A stretch of 64,000 nt of DNA, from assembly GCA_016808115.1 (NCBI GenBank), contig JAEQBH010002438.1, positions 1 through 64,000 of the forward strand, read 5' to 3'. Shown here one piece after another: positions 37,738 through 49,039 of the stretch. The stretch comes from Tetrastigma voinierianum (lineage: Eukaryota; Streptophyta; Magnoliopsida; Vitales; Vitaceae). Position 1 is the first letter of the stretch; every line of letters begins with the position of its first letter. A model generated the notes under the pieces. It saw nothing but the letters and a program-made list of their open reading frames with translations, made no database searches and was not told the DNA's origin. Both the position numbers and the translations under genes were made by a program.

Positions 37738-39402
37738 TGATAGGTGTTGATCTTATTAGCATTTGTAGTGTGTTTTACATGTATTTTTGTAACCTAAATG
37801 CTAGATTCACACCTATATTTCTAAAGATTACACTAATCCCCCATTTGCTTATGTTTTACAGGAATAGAAAGTAAAGCAAGCAAAGAAAAAGCCAAAAAGA
37901 GCAAGAAAGCAAAACCTGCCTTGAAGCACTACTTCGCCTCGGCGAAGAGATAGCATCGCTGAGGTGAAGTTAAAGACTAAAGAAAAAGAAGGTCTCAGGT
38001 TCGCTAAGGCAAAGAAGACCTTCGCTAAGGCGAAGCAGACCTTCGCCAAGGCGAAGGGGGAACATCTTGCAAGCACCACTCTCGGGTTCACCAAGGAGAA
38101 CCTATCCTTCGCCAAGGCGAAGGCTCGCCGAGGCAAAGGAAGATAAGGCTAACTGAAGACACGTGGCTTCGCCAAGGCAAAGAAGACTTCATCTCGTTGA
38201 ACAACATCAAGATGGAGCAAAAAACGTCGCATTTTAAACATTGTTTTTATTTTCCATTTTCTAAATATACGTATTTGAGAAATTATGAGGGTTCCGTTTT
38301 TGAGAGAGGAACACTTTCCAGGTTTCTCCTCCCTTCTTCTCGGAGCCATTTTTGTGGTTTTAGTTTTGTTCATTTCACTTGTTTTGGAGCTAATATTGAG
38401 ATTTATTTCATTAGGAGAAGTTTCGTAACAGGTGTAGAGTTGGAGATGAATTTCACCTTCTATTTGTTTTGTATCTCTAAACTCTACTCTCTTTATTAAT
38501 CTTTCATTATTAAATTTATCTTAAATATGATTTTGGTTGCAATGAATAGCTAAACATCCTCTAGGGTTGATTGCTTAAAGTTGATGCTTGGTTTGTATAT
38601 ATTCTATGATGATTTTGTGAATCCATGCTTATGTGGATGTTAGTTGGTGTAGTTCTTAGGATTATTATGGTTTTAACTAATTAATCCTTACTGAGAGTTA
38701 GGTCTTCAATCCCCACACTAGGGCATCCTTGGTGACGCTTAGATTACGCCATAAAATCTGGTCCCGAGTCTCTTAAGGTATGAATTAATTAATTGAAATA
38801 CTAATTAATCTAATCAAAGAAGTCTAGGGAATTAGGAATGCCTGGTATTAGATGGATTTCATTAGGAGTAGCACCATCTCAAAGATTATGTGAGAGAGGA
38901 CTGATGGACCTATAGAGGTGATCGATCCAAGCGTAGTCCGGGTAGTCCTATTGTATGGACCGAGAGGTGACCAATAGGATTCCTAAGGAAAGCACTGCCT
39001 TATAAAAGTATCATACTTAATGACCTAGATGGATCGAAAGGAGAATAGGGACTACAGAGACCGAGGGGAGACATGAAAGTGTAAACCTCATGTCGGATTC
39101 CTTAGACATGCATAAGTGTACGTTCACTTAATCAATGCTTAATGAATATAAACCATATATGCATCAATGGAGACAATCAACCCTAATATCTTTCCTTGAG
39201 TTACATCCCCGATATTACTCCATTCCTTGTGAGTGGACATTGATTATACCCTACTTTGTTTTTTTTTATATTGGAGCGACTTCAGTACCTAGGGTACTCA
39301 ATCCTTACTAAAACTACACCTGCCATGTGGGATCTATATCTAGACTTATTAGTCCACTGTATTACTTGTGCGACCCATGCGCTTGCGAATAATTGCTATC
39401 GA
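37738..39402 (+). repeat. LTR of the gypsy relic, about 1.66 kb
   Basis: Starts TGATAGGTGTTGATC directly after the polypurine tract and ends near gcgcttgcgaataattgctatcga before the primer site. It includes the palindromic minisatellite at 37925-38190. The end 'ttgtgcgaccc(a)tgcgcttgcg' is the usual 3' edge of such LTRs. The last base is approximate. Confidence 0.65.
37925..38190. repeat. Palindromic minisatellite: cttcgccaaggcgaag-type units
   Basis: At least six variants of CTTCGCCAAGGCGAAG, a 7-bp inverted repeat with a 2-base loop, occur within the LTR. Each can fold as a stem. Because the unit is nearly palindromic, both strands encode Ala-Leu/Phe-Ala-Lys repeats, which explains the opposing open frames here; neither is a gene. 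Confidence 0.85.
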
Positions 39403-39449
39403 GTTTTTGGTGTTGCTGCTTCTGGGACTTAACATGTTTTCGGGTCGCA

Positions 39450-39540
39450 CCACCACTCGAACAACTTCTCGTTTACTATTTACCTTTACAGGGACTTCTC
39501 GTTTATTATGTACCTCTACAAGGACTTCTCCCACGCTATA
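39450..39540 (+). repeat. Direct repeat of about 30 bp in the gypsy 5' leader
   Basis: Three variants of 'acttctcgttta(c/t)tatttacct' in tandem, translating to LLVYY(L/V)PLQG. Lies just after the decayed primer-binding site. Confidence 0.7.
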
Positions 39541-40239
39541 GGCATGTCTTAGATCCATTTACTAATTGTTATAAAAGGACATCAATCTGTGTTAGAATAT
39601 TAAAAAATCGGATATGTGGCTTTGCCATTTTTTTTTTTATTAATAAATGCATTTTGCAAGTTTTTGCAAATGAATGATCATTTGAACTTCTAGTTCATAT
39701 TGATTTACATGAGGATCAAGATGAGACATCATAGATGCATTCCAAGTAATTTATTGTCATTCTTCTATAATCAACTTTTATTTCCTTAATGGTAGGGACA
39801 TAATCTTATTAAAATAATAATCCGTAAAGCCAACAAGCAACACATGAGTGTTTATTGGGCAAAAAAAATATTCCGGTTCTTTAATGAATGCTGGTGTGAG
39901 TGCTTTATGATTCGACGTATTATTGAAAACACAAATTGACCTAACATGTCATGCCATATAATAAAAATATTTGGGTTATTGAACTTCTAGTTCACAATAA
40001 CATATAACTTAATTAGCTTTATGTTGTCCCTGAGCCCAAGCTAAATTCAAGTACTGTAGACAGATAGTTTAAATATGTTAGTTTCAAGAAAGTTACGGTG
40101 AGTGGTTATATAAGCAAAAATAAGACATATATATATGACCATCATCCATCTTAAACTTTAATAACACATAAATTTAGATAAAGACATAAATATAAATAAA
40201 TAGATGATATTCTTATTAACTAGAAAGAAAATACATACC

Positions 40240-40990
40240 ATTATTCAATATTGACATTTTCATCATTTGTCAAATAGTTGAAATTTTTGTTGGGACCTCC
40301 AAAAAGATTTACATCATAATAAGACAGGTCTAGCCCATTTATGTATGTAAAATTAATCTCTACGTTTTTTCCTTCTTCCTTCAATGATGCTTAATACATA
40401 TCAACTAAATGTTTGGTCGTATGATAGGTACACGACCAATGTCTTTTCATTCCACATTTGTAACAAGTCTTTTCATGAGTCTTGGAGGATTTACTCTATA
40501 TATTTTCTTTGTCTTTTTCTTCGGACCTTTACCACTTCCGGCGATGAAATGAGGCTATCTTTTCTTGTGAATTCGAAGGATTATTACCATAAACATGATA
40601 TTGATAATTTCTTCTACAACCACGTCCTTGTCTATGTCTATGATTCTGGGACGATATTGCATTCACTTCAAATAATGACTTAGATCCAGTTAGATGAGAT
40701 TGATGATTCTTCATTAATAACTCACGATTTTGTTTACCAATAAGAATACATGAAATTAATTCAAAATATTTGGTAAATCTACCACCTTTATATTGCTGTT
40801 GCAGGAGCACATTTGAGGCATGAAACGTAGTGAACGTTTTTTCTAACATGTTGTATTTTGTAATTTTTTCTCCGCAAAGTTTTAATCTTAAATCCATTTT
40901 AACTGGTGATTGAGCTTATATCTACTCATCAAGCTTTAAAATCCTACAACTTTAGGCGCATCCAATTATATAGAGCTTTTACTAAAATTA
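40240..40990 (-). pseudogene. Copia-type gag remnant (UBN2/Retrotran_gag_2-like) with CCHC knuckle
   Basis: Nucleocapsid protein of the retroelement above; it would bind element RNA in cytoplasmic particles. Recognised by LLQQQYKGGRFTKYFELISC and the zinc knuckle. The frame is broken: stops occur above 40897 and the frame shifts between 40529 and the knuckle. Not expected to be functional. Confidence 0.7.
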
Positions 40991-41117
40991 CCGTGGTTCT
41001 GAAGGGTCACATTTCCTTCGATTCATTCCACAAAGCACAGGATTCACGCTTAGGGTATTCATTTTTTAGATCCTCATGAAGATTGTGTCAAAGGAAAATC
41101 AGTGCTTTTGACGATCA

Positions 41118-41423
41118 TGTTGGGATGTTTTACTTTCTCATTTTATTGTTTCTCCTAGATTCATATAAGTCATATGTACTTTCGCATCTAGGATCCAAAA
41201 TAGATAATTTCTTTCGAAAATATCAAGTGCTGTAAAATTGAGATTTGTGAGATTTGACATTATGACCAAATGTTGGGATGTTTTACTTTCTCATTTTATT
41301 GTTTCTCCTAGATTCATATAAGTCATATGTACTTTCGCATCTAGGATCCAAAATAGATAATTTCTTTCGAAAATATCAAGTGCTGTAAAATTGAGATTTG
41401 TGAGATTTAACATTATGACCAAA
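41118..41423. repeat. Nearly identical tandem duplication, two 153-bp units
   Basis: Units 41118-41270 and 41271-41423 both start tgttgggatgttttac and end ttatgaccaaa. The only difference I see is gatttGaca versus gatttAaca. The identity is striking in a region otherwise full of mutations, so the duplication is recent. It lies in the 5' interior of the Copia-like relic. Confidence 0.95.
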
Positions 41424-41877
41424 CTTTTGGTATATGACAAAATAATGAGAATCAAATATACGATAAATTATTAAAAATAATAAAGATTTTGACTTATAAC
41501 CAAAATCAACTAGTTTTCTTCAAGGTTTTGATAATATATAATAAAATCAAAACTAATATAAAAATTTAAAATTTAAATAGCCTTGAGATCATAAAATTAC
41601 CTTCAGAGTGGAACAATTCGTACTAATAACGTGTTACAAACCAAATAAAATATGAAGAGAAATTCAAAGAAAGAAATTTACAAAGAGAGTGAGAGAATGA
41701 AGTTTTAATTTCCTTACTTTGATTTTTTAAATACAAACAAGAGAAAATTGTTTATAAATGTGTGGGAACTCAAATCCACATGTAATCTCATTGTTTAAGG
41801 CAACTAACATTTACTTTACAAATGTGACCAATATTTATTTTGTAAATTGATAGTCGTTCACACATTTCATTATAACA

Positions 41878-42262
41878 AAAATATCTTCTACCTTGTATTT
41901 TTTTTCTTTATTTTGCTTCTCTTTCCCCCCATGCTCAAAACAAACGCAAACATATAATATCATGGTTCTTGTAATTAATTAAATATTTAAAATAATTTTA
42001 CATGACCCTAAATATTATTTTCTTTTTCCAATAATATAGTAAATTAGGGTGACAAAGTTTGACTCTATATCAATACGAACTCGACAAGTACTTTGTAAAT
42101 TTTGATTAAGTATAAGTTCTGATCAAATGCATAATTAATCTACAATTACATAACCCATTAATGTGTAGTTTTTAGGTTAATACATATTACACCAATTTGA
42201 CCTTTTTAATTTTTTTTTATATGTAAATTAGGATATTTTTGTCCAATGCCAAAACCGCATAC
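41878..42262. other. Intergenic DNA, nothing recognised
   Basis: AT-rich flank between the Copia-like LTR and the hAT element. No coding or repeat feature seen. Confidence 0.5.
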
Positions 42263-42270
42263 GTCTAGAC

Positions 42271-42877
42271 TAGGGGTCTCTAAAAAACCCGGGACCCAAG
42301 GCCTGCTCCAAGCCCGACCTGACCCAATGGGTTAAAGCCTAACCCAAGCCCGAGCGGGGCAAGCCTAGTCCTAACCCGTTTTTAGAAGGGTCGGGTCATA
42401 GGCTTTATTTTAGGTCCACCCTATAGGCTTTTCAGGCTCGCCTTGATAGGTCAACCCCTTATTTCTATGTTATTATTTTAAAATACACTATGTAACTCTA
42501 TTTATAATATGTATTTTGGTTATATAAGTCAAATATACGTGCAATTCTGGGCTTGATGCATTAAATTTTAATCGTTATAAGACTAAGAAAATTAATATAT
42601 ATATATATATATATATATATGATTTTAATTATCACGATCAAGCTCGTTTCGCTCTAGGCTCCTCACAAGCCTCGCCTCGTCTGCTAGGCTTCCCACTCCC
42701 CAGTTCTCTTCGCGCCACTCTGTCAGACACGCTTTAGTACAACCTAATCGGTCTTAAAAAATACAGTTCGGTTCACTCCAACCAGCTTAATCGATCAACC
42801 CGGCTCCATGCACCGCTTGAATCGGGTTACGACGGCCTCATTTCTCCAGGTCGAGATGGGCCCGTTGGAAACCCCTA
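42271..42877. mobile_element. Non-autonomous hAT element, 607 bp, with 8-bp target duplication
   Basis: Starts TAGGGGTCTC and ends …TTTCC/GAAACCCCTA, the inverted terminus being TAGGGGTTTC: the hAT-type TAGGGGT(g)T end. Flanked by gtctagac (42263-42270) and atttagac (42878-42885), an 8-bp target duplication with two differences, both transitions. Subterminal DNA is rich in 'gcccgacc'/'aagcccgag' words, as in many plant hAT-derived repeats. The interior has a (TA)n run and no transposase frame. Confidence 0.8.
42595..42620. repeat. (TA)n microsatellite inside the hAT element
   Basis: About 26 bases of alternating TA. Confidence 0.9.
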
Positions 42878-42885
42878 ATTTAGAC

Positions 42886-44627
42886 TAGACCACAATAGGG
42901 TGAATTTGATCCTTATAATATTACTATTAACTTAGATGTCATAAAAAAAAAAAAAACTAGTTTCTTAATTATGCTTTTAAATAATTTAACTCATATACAA
43001 CTTATTTTAATTTTGTTCTTTAAATAAATAATTTGATCGAATTATAATCTTGTTGATTGAGGCATTAATCATAAATACATACAAAATCGAATTTTAATTA
43101 TTAAGTAAAACGAGCTAATTACTTTATTTATTTACTAAGTAATATTTGGGTTTATATTAGAATGCTTGTCATTAGACGCAATAAGAAAGACCGTCAAGCA
43201 CAAATTATCACTCCACTAGTATTTAATTTTGTCGATTTTTCCATTTAGTTTAATGCAATTTTTCCTGTACCACTTCGTTTCAAGTGGGTTGGAGATTTCT
43301 TTTTAAAAGAAATTATTGTGACGTTAACTTAAATATTTGAAAAAGAATTGCTTTTATATATATATATATATATATATTGTTGCCCTTGACAACTGAAATG
43401 TCGGTAGTTTAATTCGGAGTTGCGGTTGAAGTAAAACGTTAGCATGGGTGAAGGATTGAAACGCCTGTAGAAAAAAAGTGAAGTAGTATAGCTTAGTCGT
43501 GTATATAAACACTGTTTTTAAGAATTTTATTCTTAAGATTAAATAGATCTTCAGAGAATCTTTAGAACAAGAACAATAAAGAAGAAGAGAGGAAGATTCA
43601 GGGGTGGGAAAAATTTCCTATCTTTTTTAAAGATAGCTGTTGGGTATTATGGTTGGAATTAAATAAAAAAATAGTTGTTGAAGAAACCGTTTTGTATTTA
43701 TTAAGATTTTAAGGCTCGAACTATTTTGATTTTTAAACAGTAAAAAACAAAGGTTAACCAAAACAAAAAAAAAATAGAGTAAAACAAAATGTGACAATCA
43801 CACGTAAGTAGGGGGATTCCATTCAAAATCAGGCTTTGGGCCAATTTCATGTGCATGAAACGCGGCTCCTGTCTCAAACCTATACAAGCCAAAAACTAAA
43901 TTTTAGTATATAAACCCAAAGCTTTAAAAAAAACTACCATTCACTAAAAGGAAAAAGGAGAGAAGAGGGTGGGAAATGTTAAAACGATTTTGCACTACCA
44001 TAGTACGACCCATCTTCTTCCCACTCTCGTTCCCCTGCAGGTAAACTACGAAATCTCCAACATCTGCATTAATCCGAACCTTTTGCCCCAACCATCTGCT
44101 CAAATTGTTGATTTTTCCATCAAAATTTTGCCATTTATTGTTATTTGTTTCTTCAATTTTGTGCATGGACTCGATAGAACTGGCTTCTTCGAATTTTGTT
44201 CCGCCTATTGTCTTCACAAATATTCTTTGATTCCTTGGAAACGAGTATGGGAACTGATTGAAAATTTGCTTGAACGGGATTATTTTTCATTATTTCCCAA
44301 GAATCAAACAGAAATATACGTCACTTCTATGTTGTCTGACCACTGGGGATACCCAATTCTTGAATTTTTCTTTGGATCATTGTGATAACTTCATCTGACC
44401 TCATGCATCGCATGTGAACTTGCTTTGATATGCTAGGGTCCGGCATATATCAAGGTGTACCAGTTGTTCTATGGGTCATGAAAAATTGCTTCCACACGGC
44501 AGAAGACTTGCCAATTTTCGACTCTGCAGCGTGTCTGGGTATACTCCATTTTGCTCTATTTTTACATTTTTTTGGTCATGGATTTGTCGAGGATGAGTAT
44601 TTCACTGCTTTGATCTCTTAACCTGTT
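42886..44627. other. Intergenic region upstream of the LDAH-like relic
   Basis: AT-rich with a (TA)n run at 43357-43377. From 43969 the composition rises and a 138-codon frame runs to 44385. Its end (…NQTEIYVTSMLSDHWGYP) vaguely recalls a C-terminal LDAH motif, see findings. No promoter element was fixed. Confidence 0.45.
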
Positions 44628-46289
44628 ATGGTCAGTTATACAACTGAGTTACTTGATATTCAAGCTGAAGAACCTAAACTGCACGTTTTAGTCATCCCTG
44701 GAAATCCAGGTACCTGTTAGTCAACTCATTTTTTCTATTTTGAACAATAATATACAAATTAGAAACTCACATTTGTCCCTTCACTATGAAACCAAAATTC
44801 CACTAATTCACAGTTTTCTTGACACATTAATTATATGGGTTTCAGTGGAATACCCATTAGAAATTTCCTTTGTATTTCATGATTAGAATTAGGAATTCGG
44901 GTGGTCATACAGGTGTTGTTTCATTTTACAAGGACTTCGTGGAGTCACTCTATGAGCTACTCGGAGGAAGTGTATCTGTGACAGGCAAGGAATTGGTTAC
45001 TGCTTATACATGTTTTATGTGTGTGCGTATTCATATTTGAACCTTTAATTTTAGTGCTAATGGTTGTGTTCTAGCACCATCAGCGGGCACATATCACAAA
45101 CAGAAAAGGTACTTCTCGTATAGCCAACATAAATAGTATCAATATTGCTGTGTACCCTATTATTGACATGGCCTTTAGTGTTTGGAGCATTTATGTTTCT
45201 ACATAGCTGGTTCCGTTTACCTTCTAAAGGTAAGCAACATTGGCTTGGGAGATAGCCAGAACTAACTTTGGAATCAAGCTTTTTCAAGCTGAATAAGTTG
45301 ACAAGTTCTGTGACTCAATCAGTAATTGATAGATATGAAATTTAGGCAGCTGATATAATTTGTCAGCATATACACAGAATTTATATATTCCAAAAATACT
45401 GCGGGTCTAGTCTTTAATTTATGCTATAACTTTGTAAATCTCGTTATTTAAGATGATCTACCACTATGATTATGTGTTTGAAAATGTAAAGAGTCAGATC
45501 AATGACATTTTGTTATATATTCGATTAGTATGAAAGTTTCAAATATTCAACTAGTCATTTGCTCATTTCGCATCTATTTTTCCTTTGTTTTATTTTGATT
45601 ATGTAATGTGAAACATATTATTGCTTCCACTTTTCATGGAAAATAACATGTCTCGATAAATTTGTGAAAATTTTGAGTTTGACTAAATGGGAAAACGCAA
45701 CATATTGATTTTGACGTTTGTTTTAGGTACAAAATTGTAGATACTTGGAAGTGTATGTCTTTGAACATCCCTATGTTTATAGTGGATTTGGTTGATTGGG
45801 TAGAGGGAAGTTTTTTTTTTTGTTTCTTCATGTTTTTTGTTTCTTTTTTATGGCCTTGTGCACTACCTCAGTACTTTGGAGCACCCTTTTTGTTAGGCAT
45901 ACCATATAAACTCTGTAGTTTTCTTTGTAGTTTGGGCTTGAGATTTTGAAGGGGTTTGCTGTGTTTGCTAAATGAAACTAATGTATTCTTATCTTCCTGA
46001 GATCCATCCTATTCAATAACTTGATTTTATGTTTTGTTTTTAGTTGTTTACTAGCATGGCTCTTCTTTTTATTATGAAGTTTTATCTCTTTATAGAATTG
46101 GGAACATGGAAGGTTGTTCTCATTACAAGACCAAATTGATCATAAGGTAATCCTGCTTACCTTTTTGCCTTTTCTTTCTAATTCTTATTATTAGTTGTGG
46201 TGTTAAGAAAATGTTTTTCCTGGTAAAAGTAATTATTATCTATTTATGTTAAATAACATGCTGTTGGGAACCTTCATGCCTAGGAAGTA

Positions 46290-46880
46290 AGGAAATGAGT
46301 TAGTTCATGCCATTTATATTTATTGATGGAGGCAAGTGGTAGCCATCTTTAAAAGTTTATCACAAAGGCAAAGGAGTTGGCTAACTTCCATAATTTGGCA
46401 CTCTTTGGATGATAATGGGCCTAATTCGGATCTCATATGAATGGGTTAGTAGACAATTGTCATAAGTTAGTATCATTTCCATTGGTTGTCATTTTCCAAT
46501 GTTTGTCATTTTCAAAAGGTTGTCATTTTCAAGAGTCATTAATAGGACCTAGTAGTTAGTCCAAGTTGTCAGTTCCATGTCAGTCAAAGTTGTTAGTTCC
46601 TAGTTACATCCTTTACTAAATGGTAGTTCCAAAGTTGAGTTCATAGAAACACCTATATATATATATATAGTTGTATTCGGTCTTGAAGAATCAATGAATG
46701 AAGAATTTCCAGCAAATATGTGTCTTTGTGTGATTCAAAGATCCCTATGGTGTGAAGCCTAGGGTTTCTAGGAGTGATTCATAGAGTTATTTCAGTCTCT
46801 TTGTGTGATACAAAGAGCCCTTGTTGTAAAGCCTAGGTTTCTAGGAGTGATTCCTAGGGTTATTCAGTCATACTTTGTTC
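46290..46880 (+). mobile_element. Probable solo LTR in an intron of the LDAH-like relic
   Basis: An LTR-like block between exons 4 and 5: a run of tgtcatttt(c) words (about 46480-46530), a TATA-type (TA)n at 46654-46671, then a leader containing a tandem repeat of about 75 bp ('tctttgtgtgat(t/a)caaaga…tttctaggagtgattc', 46722-46793 and 46797-46867). The layout (promoter, leader, then 'tttggtgctgcat') is that of a Copia-type LTR followed by a primer region, but the ends were not fixed. Confidence 0.45.
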
Positions 46881-47549
46881 TTCTAGCATTTTACTTTTGG
46901 TGCTGCATCATTTATGGGGAATTGTTATTTGCACTTGCTAAATGCATTGAACTGCATGATTTAGCAATCCAGTTATGCAAACTGCACTAAGACCACAATT
47001 TCCAAATTGATTAACTCTCCCCAAATACAATGTATAAATTGTTGAGCTCAGTTTCCTTCAAGAAAGCCAATTCTATTATCTGTAGCTTTATTGACTTTAT
47101 TATTAAGAATTCTATTCCTTCTTTCCAAATTTGTGCCCTTTTTATCAGGTCCGGTTAATGAAAGTGCTGCGCTTTAATTCTATATTGGGAAATTATAGTT
47201 CCCTTGATATCCTTTCTTTGCAGATGGACTTCATCAAACATGAGCTGAAAATGTTGATGCTCCTATTTTACTGGTAGGATCATATTCTTTTGGTAGCATA
47301 GCTTAAAAATGTTAATTATGGCTCATTTTAATGAGGTTGCTCAAAGTGGGTTTGTTTACGTATGTGTTGGTTGCAAAGCGTCAAATTTAGTCCAAAATTA
47401 CATTAGGAACCTTGGATCTGAGTGATTTTTCAGATATATGTGTTCTCAGAAAATGCTTACAACACAAGTAAAATAATTACAAGTTTGAGGGAACTTGTTT
47501 GTTTAATGGCATGAGGCAGGCTTTGCTGAGAGATTTCATTGGAGATTAT

Positions 47550-48710
47550 TTTATTTTTTTGATAGATAAGAAAGACAAAAACAGAGCTACAAAGGAAAAA
47601 GCAGCAAAGGAAAAGATAAAACCAATAGTACACATGCAAAACAAAAAGACCGCACCAGCTCAATGGGAGGCCACCCACTCCAAGAAACTCTAAGTGAAGA
47701 GAATTCTTCACCTATGCATAAGCTTATTCTTAACTCCACAAATTAGAAATAAAAGCATGCTTAACCTTTGCATAGCTAAAGTCCCATCCCTAAACGCTAT
47801 ACGGTTTCTTTCCCTTCCAAATCGTCTAAAATGCAAGAGGAACCTCTTTTTCCACAAAAGAACCCTTCCAACTAAGCAAAGTCTCCTTGATCGTCTTGGG
47901 GAAGACCCAGGAAATGCCCATAAGAGAGAAGATAATCTCTCACAGGGGGCTAACGACCAAGCAGTGCAACAAAATATGATGAATGGTCTCCTCAGTACAC
48001 TCGCACAAAAAGCATCTATTGGGAAGATGCCACCCCCTTCTTTGCAACTTGTCCAGAGTTTGGACCTTACTTCAAGCAGCTTCCCAAGCAAAAGAGAGAC
48101 CTTAGTGGGGACCCAAGGCATCCAAATTCCCTTGACCGGGAATAAAGAAGCAGAACCTGGGTTCAGCCCTTTATACGCTTCACGAACTGAGAAGCCAACA
48201 CTTGTTTCCTTCCGCCAAAAGACTGAATCGACCTTAGTAGAGACCCTTTCTTTTTGCAGAACATTAAGGAGATTCACAACCAGATCCACTTCCCAATCAT
48301 TAAACGCCCTAACAAAGTTGAGCTTCCAGCTACCTCTACCATCTGCTAAATCCCAGACCTCTGCCACAATTTCAAGCTTATTTACAGATAAGTCAAAAAG
48401 ACTAGGAAAGGAAAATCTAAGGGCTGAAGACCCACACCAATGATCCAGCCAGAAGCGGATCCTGTAACCATTCGCAATCCTGAATTTCCAATTTTCCTTC
48501 ACCCAACTCAATTCTTTTAAGATATCCTTTCATAAACCTACACCAAAGGACCCCCATGGCTCCCTAGACCACCAACCAAGACCTTCTATTCCAAACTTAG
48601 AACAAATCAGCCTTTTCCAAGTGCAATCCAAATCCATAGCAAATTTCTAACTCCACTTGCCCAGTAGGGCTTTGTTCAAGAGATTAGGATTACAAACTCC
48701 TTCATATTCG
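47550..48710 (-). mobile_element. 5'-truncated LINE (non-LTR retrotransposon) inserted in the LDAH-like relic
   Basis: Minus strand, opposite to the host gene. It encodes the C-terminal end of a LINE ORF2: LLNKALLGKWS near 48700, RIRFWLDHWCG after the reverse transcriptase, then the zf-RVT zinc-binding region (SVREAYKGLNPG, FPVKGIWMPWVPTKVSLLLGKL, CASVLRRPF) and LCLVGR/ERNRIAFRDG near the end. The frame is open at 48511-47708, and upstream has W-to-stop changes. The 3' end runs into an A-rich tail (T-rich on plus near 47560-47570). The body starts inside ORF2, as expected from incomplete reverse transcription. The target duplication was not fixed. Confidence 0.8.
47708..48511 (-). pseudogene. 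LINE ORF2 C-terminal fragment (zf-RVT region)
   Basis: 267 codons without a stop, covering the linker after the reverse transcriptase and the zinc-binding domain that precedes the C-terminus in plant LINE (L1-clade) ORF2 proteins. The endonuclease and the polymerase catalytic core are absent. It lies head-on to the host gene and overlaps an unrelated 249-codon plus-strand frame that is only its shadow. No function expected. Confidence 0.75.
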
Positions 48711-49039
48711 TGCTAGATCCACATGCAGTGATTTTTTGTATTGTCATTTGCTTGTGCATAAGCAGAGCATACCATTGCTGCTTCTTTCCTTCTAAGTTGC
48801 TTTACACAAGACACTTATCTTTGTTCTGCTTATGTCATTGATTGGCCTTTAGCTGATTAAGCTTATAAGACAACATAATTAAATTTTTCAGATTTATTTG
48901 TCTCATTAATATTTTCTGGAAAATTATGCAACTTGACTCATTTTCTTGAATTTCGTAGCTGATTAGTAATCCTTTCTCAAGGTTGGGCACTCTATTGGTG
49001 CATATATATCTATGGAAATGTTCAGGAGATCCCCTGCAG

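Larger units (their letters stand above)
35930..39560 (+). mobile_element. Ty3/gypsy (Athila/Tat-like) relic: 3' interior, LTR and 5' leader
   Basis: The left part (35930-37737) is the non-coding 3' interior typical of large plant gypsy elements, including the phrase 'cattgaggacaatgt' followed by 'aagtttgggggtat' (36140-36170), repeated near the end as 'ttgaggacaagc…gtttgggggtat'. A polypurine tract at about 37723-37737 abuts an LTR at 37738-about 39402. The LTR is followed at about 39403 by TTTTTGGTGTTGCTGCTTC then tgggactt, a decayed form of the TTTTTGGCGCCGTTGCC tRNA-Asp-type primer site; the first three changes are C to T. No polymerase, integrase or gag is recognisable. Family placement is from these signals only. 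Confidence 0.65.
39650..41877 (-). mobile_element. Copia-like LTR retrotransposon relic (LTR plus gag)
   Basis: Minus strand. An LTR at 41632-41877 begins/ends TG…CA (plus-strand TGTTACAAACC … TTATAACA). It is followed by 'cgttattagtacg', close to the 'cacgttatcagcacg' leader of many plant Copia-type elements. A gag frame follows from about 41000 to 40240: LKLCGEKITKYNMLEKTF, TTFHASNVLLQQQY, FTKYFELISCILIG and KNRELLMKNHQS-like text, then a CCHC zinc knuckle CYKCGMKRHWSC at about 40460-40420. The longest uninterrupted part is 40897-40529; the upstream part has stops. Below 40240 decayed sequence continues without a recognisable polymerase. The partner LTR was not found, so the element is truncated. 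Confidence 0.7.

Noticed and set aside
37849..38146. Opposing frames of Ala-Leu-Ala-Lys repeats
   Set aside because: Produced on both strands by the near-palindromic cttcgccaaggcgaag units in an LTR; not a protein gene.
43969..44385. 138-codon plus frame as an independent gene
   Set aside because: Low complexity, no conserved domain beyond a possible DHWG remnant, and its antisense is open too.
47694..48443. 249-codon plus-strand open frame
   Set aside because: It is the opposite strand of the LINE ORF2 fragment (47708-48511, minus), which has clear domain resemblance; the plus frame has none.
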